Assembly (NCBI RefSeq): GCF_032854445.1
Contig: NC_088297.1
Location: forward strand, 1,102,139 to 1,166,138
Length of the DNA stretch: 64,000 nucleotides
Direction: 5' to 3'
Origin: Liolophura sinensis
Taxonomy: Eukaryota > Mollusca > Polyplacophora > Chitonida > Chitonidae
Part shown: one piece after another, positions 35,820 to 47,310 of the stretch
Layout: every line of letters starts with the position of its first letter
How positions within the stretch are numbered: the stretch's first letter is position 1
Notes under the pieces: model-generated
Seen by the model: the letters and a program-made list of their open reading frames with translations, nothing else
The model's database searches: none
Told to the model about the DNA's origin: nothing
Made by a program: the position numbers and the translations under genes

Positions 35820-35998
35820 AACGAAGCAATCCTTAGCTTTTAAAATGTATTCCTTTGGGGGCAACAGCCCTCAACAGCAAGATTGTTTCTTCTCTGGACG
35901 TGAACCGCTACAAGAGTTACAGATTCCGTGTCTGCGATGCGCACAGATCTCAAATGCCTCAAACGTAGTTCTCTAGCGCGTTTAATGGTGTCATACGC
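35820..35998 (-). pseudogene. Fragment of a GT11 fucosyltransferase
   Basis: About 180 bases match the intact gene at 37297-37487, including CTTAGCTTTTAAAATGTATT and GACGTGAACCGCTACAAG. The GDP-fucose binding motif HVRRGDK reads HVQRRNN, and there are small length changes after it. The rest of the coding sequence is absent. It is a relic of a second copy about 1.5 kb downstream of the gene. Confidence 0.82.
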
Positions 35999-36535
35999 GC
36001 TTCTGCCTGGAACGTGTGTATCGACTTAACTGGTTTAAGCATGATGTATACTATTGACCAAATCCAACAGCTGTCCAACTTGCCGTCTTTTTTATATCGC
36101 TCGACGTTTTTATGCAACTTAAACAGTCTTCTCAGCAGAGATCAATGTATAGAACAATGTACTACCAGTTACCCTGCAGATAAATAGGGGTGTCTATAGA
36201 TTTTGTGGTAGATGTAGTTTTAAAATGTATAACCACCCATCTGTAATTCGGAATTGTTAGCCTTGTAGGCCCTATCAAAGAAGGTGATAGGCACTGATCA
36301 TGATTTGTGTGTTTGACTTTCCAGCAAAATTCCAGCGTTTTATTCAGCAACTATGTCACAAATAATTGCAGCATTTTATTCCCGGGCAATCGATAAATGA
36401 GCCACACTATGTCCTACTGACCGTACCGCACGCGATTGCAGCGCCATCTGCTGGTAATCATAGAACTACTGAATGTGTAGAGAATGAATAGTATGGGACA
36501 GTTCACAGAGATGATAGTCCCAAAGTGAGGTTGTA

Positions 36536-36540
<5 letters not shown>

Positions 36541-36568
<28 letters not shown>
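36541..36568. repeat. (CT)n microsatellite
   Basis: CTCTCTCTCTCTCTCTCTCT, about 28 bases. Confidence 0.95.
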
Positions 36569-36794
36569 TATAAATTACCGTGGAATTCTGGTTGCCTTAA
36601 ACTTTGGGAAGAGGAAATATGTTGAATTAACTGGAATTCTCAACCACTTATACAGTCACATCTGAGACTCTCCAAAACCTTCTGCAATCACCAGAGACTT
36701 CGTAATTACTTGTGTTGCATTCCAATGTGATGGTACCAATACATTTGAAACACTTTATGCTATCTGCAAAACTTTCAAGCACAATCCCTTAAAT

Positions 36795-36800
36795 TTTATT
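36795..36800 (-). terminator. Possible polyadenylation signal of the fucosyltransferase gene
   Basis: AATAAA on the minus strand, about 200 bases beyond the TAA stop. Position fits a short 3' UTR; single-motif evidence only. Confidence 0.4.
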
Positions 36801-36997
36801 TATGTTTAATGGTATCAACATATCCCTAAACGTTTTCGATCAAACTATAGATTTAATGCGCATATCGATGAATTCCATAAGTTTCGGTTTACACATACAC
36901 TGTTTTAATCCGAAAGTTACATATTCACAACATATTGTTACTGAAAAACTGTAGCCCTCGCCTTCCATTCGCATCCAGTCACATCATCACGCCCCAA

Positions 36998-39260
36998 TTA
37001 TTCCATTGGGATCCAGTGTGAAGGGTAATGATGGGAGAGGTTCCACTGCTGCGACAGCCTGGATCCCGGCAGAAACCTGCGGCTGTAGTACACGGTGTCG
37101 CCATTGACCAGCCACGCCATCCACCAGCCGAACGTTCCCACCGTCATGATGGCGTGCTGGCACAGCGACATCACTGCCAGATCCTCCACGGCGCTCTGGC
37201 CGCGGACGAACACGGTGTTTTCTCCGGGGATATTCTCTGTACACCAGTCTATGGAATCCGAGCAGACGACAAACACAACTCGACCGTACTTTTTAATGAA
37301 GTACTGCTTAGCTTTTAAAATGTATTCCTTTGGAGCAACAGTCCCACCGAAAGATTTTACAGCCGCCGAAAGTTTGTCTCCTCTCCGGACGTGAACCGCT
37401 ACAAGTGTTACAGCTTGGGCGTTCGCGATGCGCAAGGATTTCAAATGCCTTGAAAGTAGTTCTTCTGCGCGTTTGGTGACGTCATATGAGAATTTAAACT
37501 GACATCGCAGTTCCTGTTCGTATGTAGCGAAGTAAAGGAATGACTGAAGGTAGCCATAAAGATGTGTGTGTTGATCGCTCAGGAATGTCACGGTTGCATT
37601 GTCGAAGGCAGAAGATCTTTTTTCAGAATGATTTGGCATTCCAAAACAGACTGACTTATTGCGATCACTCCTCTTCAAAGCCCAAGTCTCAAACACGTCA
37701 TTGATGACGTCACGGGCGTCTATTAAGGGAATCATTCCCTTTGATCTGGCAATACCGTATAAGGACGCATATTGGAACATGTGGTTCCCTAAACCACCCC
37801 TAAGGATCTTGCACAAAAAGTTTCCACTATTTGTTCTCTGAATTTCTTTTAGACAGGAACACGAATTCTGGAAAGTCTCTGTGAAACTAAGACGGGAATA
37901 CCCAATACATGTGATTGGAAGTGGCAGCCAATATGAGCGGAGTAATAAGACTGCGACGGGAATACATATGATGACCAGCAATCCTGTAAAGCAAAAAATA
38001 AAAAAAAGAGAAAACAGTTAACACCTAAATGTTAAAAAACTAAGCATGTCATCTTCATTGTTCACCTGCCCATGCTGGTGAAACTTAAAATTCTAAGCAT
38101 AAGTACGTGTAGAAGTAAACACTTCAGGTTTAGCAAACGCGGACTTCAAAACACTGTTTAACTTACTGCCATGTCTGTGCACTGGGCTTGGATTACTATC
38201 ATGCTTTGCTGATAGGACAAGAGAGTCAGAGCAGCGACTCATTGACACTGTAATTTCACACCTACTTAAACATTATAGTGTGGCTCGACTGATGTAGCAA
38301 GTTGCAAGTGTTTCATGGTAAGAAAATCTTAAGTATAATAAAATTGAATGAAAAACTTAAAGGTATGCTGAAAACAGGGTATATTTTACCCATAAATGCA
38401 GCTGTCATAACCAAATAACTGTTTTAGTGACATATTGCTATTGACAATTGGGACTTTCATGGTAGAGTGGCTAGTGTGCAAACACAGAACAACGGGAGCA
38501 TCTATGAGTTCCAGTCCATTTCATGTTGGTTTTCTCTCCTGCCATGTGTGGGAAAATCTGACAGCAGTTTGCGGATGGTGATGGGTGTCCTCCGGGCTCT
38601 GCCTGGTTTTCTCCCATCATAATGTGGGCGATGCTCTATAAGTGAAACAGTATTGAGCACGGCATAAAAACACCAATCAAATCAATCAATAAATACTTAT
38701 ACAAAGAAATACTATAGACCATACGTCTTGGGTCTTACCAGAGTATTCCGCTTGAACAATTCCCTGAACAATTCCGCCCGTATGTAGGAATGTCTGTCAG
38801 CAAGGTGCGGATGGTCGTGCGTTTCTCCCGGGCTCTGCCCGGTTTCCCCCCACCATAATTCTGGCCACCGTGAAATATTCTTCAGTACGACATAAACCAC
38901 CAATCAAATAAATAAATAAATAAATATATATATTAAAAAATGCTATTGACAATTCGCCTTCTGGCTTGCCGAACTTTGGGAAGGTCGGGCAACAGCCTGC
39001 GCATGGCCGTGTGTGTTCCCAGGGTTATGTCCGGTTTCCACCCACCATAATACTGCCTGGCCGCTGTCATACACGTGAAATATTCTTTAGTACGGCGCAA
39101 GACACAAATTAAATAAATAAATAAACATCTATTAATTTATTAGGATTATACATACAATTTACTTCCATCTTATCAGCACATGCAGATTTCCGTGACATTA
39201 AAAAGGTAAAATACCTCTAGTTGTCAATAAATACTCACTTTTGTGTCTCGTCCAGATCAT
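36998..39260 (-). CDS. Galactoside alpha-1,2-fucosyltransferase (GT11)
   Basis: The enzyme transfers fucose from GDP-fucose to the 2-OH of terminal galactose on glycans, as a type II Golgi membrane protein. The two coding exons are 39260-39239 and 37983-36998. They join in phase 1 to give 335 residues ending at TAA (37000-36998). Exon 1 gives MIWTRHK. Exon 2 adds Arg and LLVIICIPVAVLLLRSYWL (about 9-27), a signal anchor after a short basic tail. GGLGNHMFQYAS lies at about 70-81. HVRRGDK at about 205-211 is the GT11 donor-binding motif. HAIMTVGTFGWWMAWL at about 284-299 is the third conserved block. Length fits FUT1/FUT2-type enzymes. Sequons include NAT, NKS and NLS. The intron holds three antisense SINEs. 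Confidence 0.92.
38463..38697 (+). repeat. SINE in the fucosyltransferase intron (1)
   Basis: A degenerate head, TTCCAGTCCATTTCATGTTG, a body and tail CACCAATCAAATCAATCAAT. Antisense to the gene. Confidence 0.82.
38774..38925 (+). repeat. SINE in the fucosyltransferase intron (2), headless
   Basis: CCGTATGTAGGAATGTCTGT, GGATGGTCGTGCGTTTCTCC and tail CCAATCAAATAAATAAATAA. Confidence 0.82.
38960..39125 (+). repeat. SINE in the fucosyltransferase intron (3), headless
   Basis: ACTTTGGGAAGGTCGGGCAA, TGGCCGCTGTCATACACGTG and tail AAATTAAATAAATAAATAAA. It lies about 110 bases from the donor of the first exon. Confidence 0.8.
39239..39260 (-). CDS. Short first coding exon of the fucosyltransferase
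   Basis: ATG at 39260-39258 followed by six codons (IWTRHK) and one base, then a GTGAGT donor. The acceptor at 37984 (TTTTTGCTTTACAG) receives phase 1. The large exon alone has no ATG before its membrane segment, so an upstream exon is needed, and this one supplies the basic cytoplasmic tail in frame. A longer in-frame ORF upstream of this ATG (to 39569) also exists; I regard it as 5' UTR. Confidence 0.7.
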
Positions 39261-39569
39261 TCTCCCCAGGATAGCATCAGATAAACGTTTTTTGTTGCTT
39301 CTTGGTTTGATTAAATCTGGGTTTAACGCTAACTCAGTGTAACTATAATAACCGACCAGAATCTTCCTATTGGTCGTTACAAAACACAAACATTGCTGAC
39401 GACGAAGCAAGCATGTTACCAAGTTAGATGTCTCCGAATGGGGATTTGAATGGTAAGATGACAGATGCAAGTCTGAGACGAAATTCTGCTGATACAAAGT
39501 TCGCTGATGGTTATCTTCACATTTATCTTCGGATTTACTGGTGTGAAAATTATGTCTAATAATCTCCAA

Positions 39570-40120
39570 CAGCTGTTGAACTTTTCAACTTGTGTACCTT
39601 ACATTTTTTACAGTGTCAACAAAGTCTACTTGGATGTTGTTTTATAGGCGTTCTATCTGGATATGGTTGACATTTGAGGGAAGATCGATCAACTCTCGGA
39701 TAGGTTTACAATGATATTTACTCAGTCCAGGCCTCTGTTTACATTCTCACCCTCTATATAAATGTGAGATGAAAATCGCACTGGCACATCTCAGAGGAAG
39801 ATGTAAATAAAAGTAACGAAGTGAATGAAATCTATGTCACAGGATTCACGACTAGTAGCGCTATAACAAAATTCCTCGGAAGGCATAGTTATTGTGCTAA
39901 CCCTGTTGCTCACTTAGGCCCCGCTTAGCCTACGCATGCATGGTGTATCGTTTGTATCGGGTGTTGAAACTGCAACGGCTGGCGAATGACCCATCTTTTA
40001 TAATCCATTTTCAGTGGAAACAAGATACGGCATACATGATGTATCATTTGTGTCGGGTGTTAATAAACTGCAACGGCTGGCGAATGTTCCATTCTTCGTT
40101 TAGGTTGCATTTTGACATGA
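39570..40120. other. Upstream region of the fucosyltransferase, no element recognised
   Basis: No clear TATA box or repeat seen. The promoter of the minus-strand gene should lie here or in the following array. Confidence 0.35.
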
Positions 40121-40122
40121 AT

Positions 40123-40490
40123 AGCTGACAGTACATGATTACGAGCACCATGTCACCATAAATAGCTGCCAGTGCGTGATTAAGAGCATCATGTCACCTT
40201 GACAAGCTGTCAGTGCATGGTTAGGAGCAATATATCACCAGATTAGCTGCCAGTACATGATTAAGAGCACCGTGTCACCATAAATAGCTGCCAGTGCGTG
40301 ATTAAGAGCAGAATGTAAGCATGATTAGCTGCCAGTACATGATTAGGATCACCCTGTCACCATAAATAGCTGCCAGTGCGTGATTAAGAGCAGAATGTAA
40401 GCATGATTAGCTGCCAGTACATGATTTGCAGTAGCATGTCACTATGATAAGCTGGCAGTACATGATTAGGAGCAGAATATGTGTACGCTC
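40123..40490. repeat. Minisatellite, about 41-bp unit
   Basis: About nine units of AGCTGCCAGTACATGATTA and AGAGCACCATGTCACCATAA. Two unit types alternate (TACATGATTAGG and TGCGTGATTAAG). Confidence 0.9.
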
Positions 40491-40794
40491 ATAATCGTTC
40501 GACTTTCTCCAGAAACCATTCTCCTCATGTATCAATCATTTAACATAAAAGATTGCTACCAAGACGACTAAGAACTTCAACAGATCTTCAATCAGGCAAG
40601 AGTTCAAGTCTCAGGTGATGATTTTCTATGTGGTTATTTCCAATTCTTCTTTTAGTCATGTTTATTCAAGCACGTTGGGGAAGGTCTGTGTTTTACACTA
40701 CGGTTTCCTTTATCCAGAAAGCCGAGAGCTTTTCATATAAATGAAAAGGAGAACATTGAGTTAAACACGCACAAGATTCAAATGAGAAATTTTC

Positions 40795-41155
40795 GATTTC
40801 TGTTACTCCTCGTGGCCCTGTTCGTCTGTTCATTTGTTTGTCCGTCCCACAACCCTCCTTCTCTTTGTCCGTCCCTTCACCCGTCTGTCTGTCTGTCGAC
40901 CCTCCGCCCGTCCGTTAGTCACTCTGATTATCCGTTCCTTCGACCGTCTATTTCTCTGTCTGTCTGTCCGTCCCTCCATCCGTCCCTCTCTCCATCTGTC
41001 AGTTGGTCCCTGCGCCCTTCCTTCTGTCTGTCTGTCCCTTCGTCTGTCAGTCCGTCCATTCGCGTGGCCGTTTGTCCGTTCCTCTGCACCTTCGTCTTCT
41101 CATCTTTCTGTCTATCTGCCCGCTTCTGCGTCTGTCTGTTTTCTGGTCGCCTCTT
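40795..41155. repeat. Pyrimidine-rich tract of CCGTCTGT-like repeats
   Basis: Imperfect TCTGTCTGTCCGTCC runs. The 154-codon ORF over it is rich in Ser, Pro, Val and Cys only because of the repeat; it has a short hydrophobic start but I do not accept it as a gene. Confidence 0.8.
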
Positions 41156-41682
41156 TGTGACGTCAATAAATCTAAACCTGTTCACCGAAAATTTGCAAAC
41201 TTTTCCTGAGATAATCGTGGGGTATCATACCTTTTTTGCCCTTTGATATCTACAACTTAGTTTAACAAATTCTGTCTCCTTAATTGTGACCATCCTATCA
41301 CAGAATCCATTCACAGGAAATCCATAAACTTTTAATAATCATTTGGATCCATCCATATGCATGTGTCATTTGGCCCTCTTAAGTCTGTTCATTAAACTGA
41401 CATATTGCTCAGCTTAACTGCCATAATCAATAACTAGTTTATGCCTGCTATATCTCCGATTCTATTATTGGACGGCACGCTATTTTTGCCAAAATGGTTT
41501 TTGTGGATCTTATGTGCGTGTTGGTCTGTTCAAAATGCATTCATTTCTATACTAACGGGCTTAATTTAAGGTAGCAAAGAAACTGATATGCAAAGAAAGT
41601 AAACTCATGAAGAATTGCTGAGTTAGTCAGATACAGACACGTGGAATATTCAGCTAAAACCCCACTGGGTGGGGGGGGGGGC
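41156..41682. other. Intergenic, nothing recognised
   Basis: No coding signal; a poly-G run at about 41668-41680 precedes the next SINE. Confidence 0.35.
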
Positions 41683-41920
41683 ACCATGGCGCGCTAGCGC
41701 AGAGTAATGACCCAGGAGCCTTTCACCAATGCGATCAGTTCAAGTCCAACTCATGCTGGCTTCCTCTCTGGCCGTAAGTGGGAAGGTTAGACAGCAGCCT
41801 GCGGATGGCCGTGGGTTTCCTCCGGGCTTTGCCCGGTTTCCTCCCACCATAATGCTGGCAGCCGTCGTATAAGTGAAATATTCTTGAGTTCGGCCTAAAA
41901 CACCAATCAAATAAATAAAT
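41683..41920 (+). repeat. tRNA-headed SINE, plus orientation
   Basis: GCGCGCTAGCGCAGAGTAAT, GTTCAAGTCCAACTCATGCT, GGGTTTCCTCCGGGCTTTGC and tail ACCAATCAAATAAATAAATC. Confidence 0.88.
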
Positions 41921-42189
41921 CAAATACAATCTCACTGCTGTTTGTTTTCATTTTATAATGTTTAAAAAAAGAAGTTTTATGGAATTCAATTACCAAACCA
42001 AGCCATTTCCAAGTGAACACCGCTGAGATATTAATGGAGCGTCATCATTATAATAAATTCTTTTTTTTTCATATGTATACCCTTTGGGCCTGTATCCCTT
42101 TTTTCACTTGCATGGGTCAATTCTTTTTTGTTTTAGCGACCTTTTACAAGATGAGTGGGTTATATAAGGTCAAATAAGCTCTAAAAATA

Positions 42190-42420
42190 ATTTTTGTTCT
42201 TCACTCAGGCGTAGTGTTGAGAATCCGTTAAGACCAGTACACGTTAAAAAGCTAACCACAATACAGGTCTTGACACCTGACGATATAGTTCCCGTTTGAC
42301 GTGTGGAAGTTTTACCTTTAATTCTGAGGTTTGTTTATATTCTACATTAACGCTGTATGTTTATGTGCTATAAAACATTTACACACAGATCTTGTTGTAA
42401 CTTTACCTCCAGCAGCATGT
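42190..42420. repeat. Left flank of the EF-hand duplication, unit 1
   Basis: AAAAAGCTAACCACAATACA, CTTGACACCTGACGATATAG and ATTCTGAGGTTTGTTTATAT are repeated with changes at about 50950-51050, marking the upstream extent of the duplication that carries the EF-hand genes. Confidence 0.75.
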
Positions 42421-44530
42421 CCAGTCCAGGGTGAGGTGCAGCTTGTGGATGTCTATGTCTTATATAACATTCTTACACAGGTCTTACTGTAGCTCAGACT
42501 CTAGCATCGTGTGTCCAGTCGCTGATGAGATGTAACATGTGGATGTGTGCCTATATGTTACTTAACATTCTCACACGGATTTTGCTGTAGTGCTACCTCT
42601 ATCGGCGTGTGTCCAGTCCCTGGTGAGATTCAGTTTGTCGTTATCTGTCTATGTCCTATGTAACATTCTACCGCTACCTCTACCTCTCCCCTTCTAGCAT
42701 CATATGTTCAGTCCCTGCTGAGACGTAGCATGTAGTTGTCTGCCTATATCTTATGTAACATTGTCACACAGAATTTACTATAGCTCTACTTCTAGCATTG
42801 TGTGTCCAGTCCCTGGTAAAACGCAGCATGTGGGTGTCTGTCTATCTCTTATGTAACATTCTCACACAGATCTTGCTGTGGCTTTACCACTAACATCGTG
42901 TCCAGTCCCTGGTGAGATTCAGTTTGTGGAGGTCAGTATGTGTCTTCAATAAAATTCTCACACAGATATTGCTGTACCTCTACCTCTAGCATCGTGTGTG
43001 TCCAGTCCCTGGTAAGTTGCAATTTGTGGTTATCTGTCTGTGTCTTATGTAACATTCTCACACAGATCTTGCTGTAGCCTTACCTCTAGCATCGTGTCCA
43101 TTTTCTGATGAGCTATAGTTTGTGGTTTTCTGTATACGTCCTATGTAACATTCTCACACAGATATTGCTGTAACTCTACTTCTACCACTGTGTGTCCAGT
43201 GCCTGGTGAGACGCAGCATCTGGATGTCTGTCTATGTCTGATGTAACATTCTCTCAGAGCTTTCGCTCTTACTCTACTTCTAGAATGGTGTGTCCAGTCC
43301 CTGATGAGACGTAGCTTGTGGTTGTCTGTCTATGTCTTATGTAACATTATCACACAGACCTTACTGTAGCTCTACCTCTAGAATTGTGTGTCCAGTCCCT
43401 GATGAGAGGTAGCGTGTGGATGTCTGCCTATGTCTTACGTAGCATCCTCACAGAGATTTTGCTGCAGTGCTACCTCTAGCGGTACGTCCAGTCCCTGGTA
43501 AGATTCAGTTTGTCGTTATCTGTCAATGTCTTATGTAACATTTTACATCTACCTCTACCTCTCTCCCTCTAGCACCGTGTGTCCAGTCCCTGGTGAGATG
43601 TAGCATGTAGTTGTCTGCCTATGCCTTATGTAACATTCCCACACAGATCTTGTTGTAGCTCTAAGTCTAGCATCTTGCGTCCAGTCCCTAGTGAGAAACA
43701 GTTTGTTTCTGTCTGTCTATGTCTTGTGTAACATTCTCACACAAATTTTGCTCTGGCTCTACTTCTAGCATTGTGTGTCCAGTCCCACTTGAGATTCAGA
43801 TATTGCTGTAGCTCTACGTTTAGCATCGTTTGTCCGGTGCCTAGTGAGATGCGGCATGCAGTTATCTGTCTATGTCTTATGTAACACTCTCACACAGATA
43901 TTGCTGTACCTCTACCTCTAGCATCGTGTGTGTCCAGTCCCTGGTGAGATGTAGCATGTAGTTGTCTGCTTATGTCTTATGTAACATTCCCACACAGATT
44001 TTGCTGTAACTCTAAGTCTAGCATCTTGCGTCCAGTCCCTAGTGAGAAACAGTTTGTTTCTGTCTGTCTATGTCTTGTGTAACATTCTCACACAAATCTT
44101 GCTTTGGCTCTACTTCTGGCAGTGTGTGTCCAGTCCCACGTGAGATTCAGTTTGTTGAGGTCAGTATGTGTCTTCAATAAAATTCTTACACAGATAATGC
44201 TGTAGCTCTACGTTTAGCATCGTGTGTCCGGTGCCTAGTGAGATGTAGCATGCAGTTATCTGTCTATGTCTTATGTAACATTCTCACACAGATCTTGCTG
44301 TAGCTCTACCTCTAGCATCGTGTGTGCAATCCCTGGTGAGATTCAGTTTGTGGTTATCTGTCTGTGTCTTATGTAACATTCTGACACATTTCTTGCTGTA
44401 GTACTACCTCTGTCAGCCTGTTTCTAATCCCTAGTGAGATGGAGTTTGTGGTTGTCTGTCCGTGCCTTATTGGATATTTAAAGACAGATCTTGCAGTAGC
44501 TCTACTCTTAGAACTCTTAACAGCTTGTCC
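42420..44530. repeat. Minisatellite, about 100-bp unit, about 21 copies
   Basis: The unit contains GTGTCCAGTCCCTGGTGAGA, TGTCTGTCTATGTCTTATG, TAACATTCTCACACAGATCT and TGCTGTAGCTCTACCTCTAG. At the matching place in duplication unit 2 (about 51105-51200) only one diverged unit is present, so the array grew after or independently of the duplication. Confidence 0.92.
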
Positions 44531-44574
44531 AATCCCAAGTGTGGTGTTGCAATTACCACTGACCAACAATACAT

Positions 44575-44850
44575 TAAGAAAATTAGCCGGTTGAATTTAA
44601 CAAAAAGTCTCTTGTCTGAGAGATGTTAGAGTTTGTTTGCTACTATGACACAATATTGTCTAATATTTAACAATACATACTGTTAGTCTAACAAAATCGT
44701 TATGCTAAATTAGGCGTTATATTTAACAAAATAATTAGCTGCAATAACAAAATACATTCTATCATCACTGAGATAACACAATTTCTTTTCAATTGATCAT
44801 ATTATCTGTTTGAAATTAGATTTATTCTGAGTGCAATGGTATTGGTACTA
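44575..44850. mobile_element. MITE-like element (copy 3)
   Basis: AGTCTCTTGTCTGAGAGATG near the left end matches the element at 15930. It is AT-rich with TTAACAATACATACTGTTAG and repeated TAACAAAAT motifs. Ends are less clear than in copy 2. Confidence 0.55.
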
Positions 44851-45258
44851 TAGTCGTTTTTTTCTAGACAGTCGTCTATATTCAGCTGTCTGTAAAATCA
44901 CACTCACTTCCAAAATTGCCTTTCTTTAGTGAAACGTAACATCACATGTTCTAACTTTGATATGTAACTACACATGCTCTAACTTTGACATTTTGTATGT
45001 CTGTACTATACCATAGGGAAATGCAGTGAATTTTTTTTCTAATTAACATTGTCAAACCACATAAGCCTAGTTTCAACACCAAGAGTTCATTACACTTCAT
45101 TGTTGTTCAAAATCAAGTGGCATTCCGGACAATGGCGTCAGCCGAGGCTATGACTTCCAAGTGTTCTTGTATTAGACGTGTAGAGCTTTTGTTGTTATGC
45201 AAATTGGACTGATTTTACAGACTTTTAAATATAAGCTTAAAGAAAGAGACTATAGTTG

Positions 45259-45626
45259 TATTTATTTATTTATTTGATTGGTGTTTTACGACGTACCCAA
45301 GAATATTTCACTGATGCGACGGCTGTTGCCAGCATTATGGTGGGAGGGAATCGGGCACAGCCCGGGGGAAACCCACAACCACCCGCAGGTTGCTGTCAGA
45401 CCTAGGCCGAACTCAAGAATATTTCACTTATACGACGGCTGCTAGCATTATGGTGGGAGGAAACCGGGCAAAGCCCGGAGGAAACCCACGGCCATCCCCA
45501 GGCTGCTGTCTAACCTTCCCACATACGGTCGGAGAGGAAGTCAGCATGAGCTGGACTTGAACTCACAAAGACCGCGTCGGTGAGAGACTTCTGGGTCATT
45601 ACGGTGCGCTTGCGCGCTAACCAGTA
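45259..45626 (-). repeat. Two SINEs joined head to tail
   Basis: The first runs from its tail to GTTGCTGTCAGACCTA at about 45403 and stops. A second begins at once with GGCCGAACTCAAGAATATTT and continues to the head at about 45626. One likely interrupted or recombined with the other. The pair ends about 90 bases before the EF-hand exon. Confidence 0.85.
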
Positions 45627-45719
45627 GATCCTTATAATAATAACATTCTGCTTATGATAACAACATATTTTTTATCATTTTTCACTTGGTATCATTTCTT
45701 TCTTTCTTACATTTTCCAG

Positions 45720-46262
45720 ATGGATTTGGAGATGTATACACAAAAGAAGTGGAGGGCGCTTTTCAAGTTCATGAACTTCAGTCAAACCGGCAAGTTGACG
45801 TTTGCTGAAGTCATTGAGTATCCTGTCCAGCTTCTACGTGCAGGAAATGTGGAACACGCCTTTGTTTTAGCGCAAGCTTACAAAAAACACTGGGACTCCA
45901 TCCTCGAAGTCCTTGGCAGACTCAAAGACGAGGCATCAGTGAGTCAGGATGACTGGGTTAAGGCTCAAACTATTGTCAGCAAACAGGATTGGTACCTCAG
46001 AGAGTTTATACCAACTGCTACAATGGCTTTTTTTGACATTATGGACATAGACAAAGACGGCACAATTAGTTTCGCGGAGTGGCGGGAGTACTACACGATG
46101 CAAGGAGTAAAAAGTGATGAATTCATCCGCTCTACCTTCGCCAAGATGGATTTCAACAATGATGGCGTGATTTCGCGAAAGGAATTCGAGCATGCCCTGA
46201 AAGTGTACAATTCAAGACATGAACCAGGGAATGATTATTCGTTTTTGTACACTCTTGACTAG
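45720..46262 (+). CDS. EF-hand protein, sarcoplasmic calcium-binding type, copy 1
   Basis: A 180-residue EF-hand protein, probably a cytosolic calcium buffer or sensor of the SCP/calexcitin kind. Loop DIDKDGTISFAE (109-120) and loop DFNNDGVISRKE (144-155) are canonical, with Asp at 1, an acidic or Asn residue at 3, Asp at 5, Gly at 6 and Glu at 12. An N-terminal loop NFSQTGKLTFAE (19-30) is weaker. The middle keeps KKHWDSILEVLG and DDWVKAQTIVSKQDWYLRE but no second loop, as is common in SCPs. The ATG follows directly after a splice acceptor (TTACATTTTCCAG). This is true of all three copies, so a 5' UTR intron is likely. The whole CDS is in one exon and ends LYTLD-TAG. Ligand and partner are unknown. 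Confidence 0.88.
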   Translation: MDLEMYTQKKWRALFKFMNFSQTGKLTFAEVIEYPVQLLRAGNVEHAFVLAQAYKKHWDSILEVLGRLKDEASVSQDDWVKAQTIVSKQDWYLREFIPTATMAFFDIMDIDKDGTISFAEWREYYTMQGVKSDEFIRSTFAKMDFNNDGVISRKEFEHALKVYNSRHEPGNDYSFLYTLD

Positions 46263-46349
46263 ACGAAATGAATCGGAATGAAAGATGACCAAATGTTATA
46301 TATACACGGCTGTGTATGCATAAAAGCGTACTTAAGGTAGTAAAATGAC

Positions 46350-46355
46350 AATAAA
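46350..46355 (+). terminator. Possible polyadenylation signal of EF-hand copy 1
   Basis: AATAAA about 90 bases after the stop codon; further AATAAA motifs occur in each repeat unit downstream, so the true site is open. Confidence 0.35.
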
Positions 46356-47310
46356 ACAACGTTATGTTTACACCACTGTATCGACAAAATAAATCAGACA
46401 GACTGTAGGTGAGCAAATGCTTTATGGAGGCGGCTGTGTATACACAGTCCATAAAACGTACTTAAGGTAATTAAATGTTATGTTGACCGCACTGTGTAGA
46501 GAAAATAAATCTGACAGACTCTAGGCGACCAAATGTTATATGGACACGGCTGTCTATACAAGTAAGTCCATAAAAACCTACTTAAGGTAATAAAATGTTA
46601 TGTTGACAGCACTGTGGAGAGAAAATCAATCAGACAGGCTCTGGGTAATGAAATGTTTATGTTGACACCAATGTGTAGACAAAATAAGTCAAACAGATCC
46701 TGGGTAAAGAAATAAATTAGGCTCTAGGTAATTAAATGATATGTTGACACTATTGTGTGTAGAAAATAAATCAGACAGACTATGGTCAAAGTAATGTTAT
46801 GTTGACAGCACTGTGTAGACAAAATAAATCAGACAGACTCTGGGTAAAGAAATGTTATGTTTACACCACCCCCTTGGAGATGAGTAATCGCATTACGTAG
46901 GATTCAAACTGGGCATTCATTAGTATTCATGTTACTTTTATTTTTTGTGTAGACGAAAATCAGCAGGATTCACACTAAGTATTTACTTACGCGTATATCC
47001 ATATCACTTTATTGTGTAGACGAATTTAGCGCTATTCCCATTAAGAATTAAGATGTATTCACGCCCTTACATTGTTTAGGCGACTTCAGCAGGAACCAGA
47101 CCAAGTATTCACATGTATTCCTGTCACTACATAGTGAGGACGAATGATGCAGGATTCACATTAGGTATTGATATACATGTATATCCATGACACTATATTT
47201 GTGTAGACGAATTCAGCAGGATTCACACTAAGTATTCAGATGTATTCATGTCACTATGTAGTGTAGACAAATTATGTAGAATTCACACTCATTATTCAGA
47301 TGTATCCATG

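Noticed and set aside
36987-37394. Overlapping ORFs on both strands at the fucosyltransferase 3' end
   Set aside because: Shadows of the GT11 coding frame.
40782-41246. 154-codon ORF with a hydrophobic start, resembling a secreted protein
   Set aside because: Most of it is a CCGTCTGT-like pyrimidine tract that is open in two plus frames and one minus frame. A real secreted peptide cannot be excluded without transcripts.
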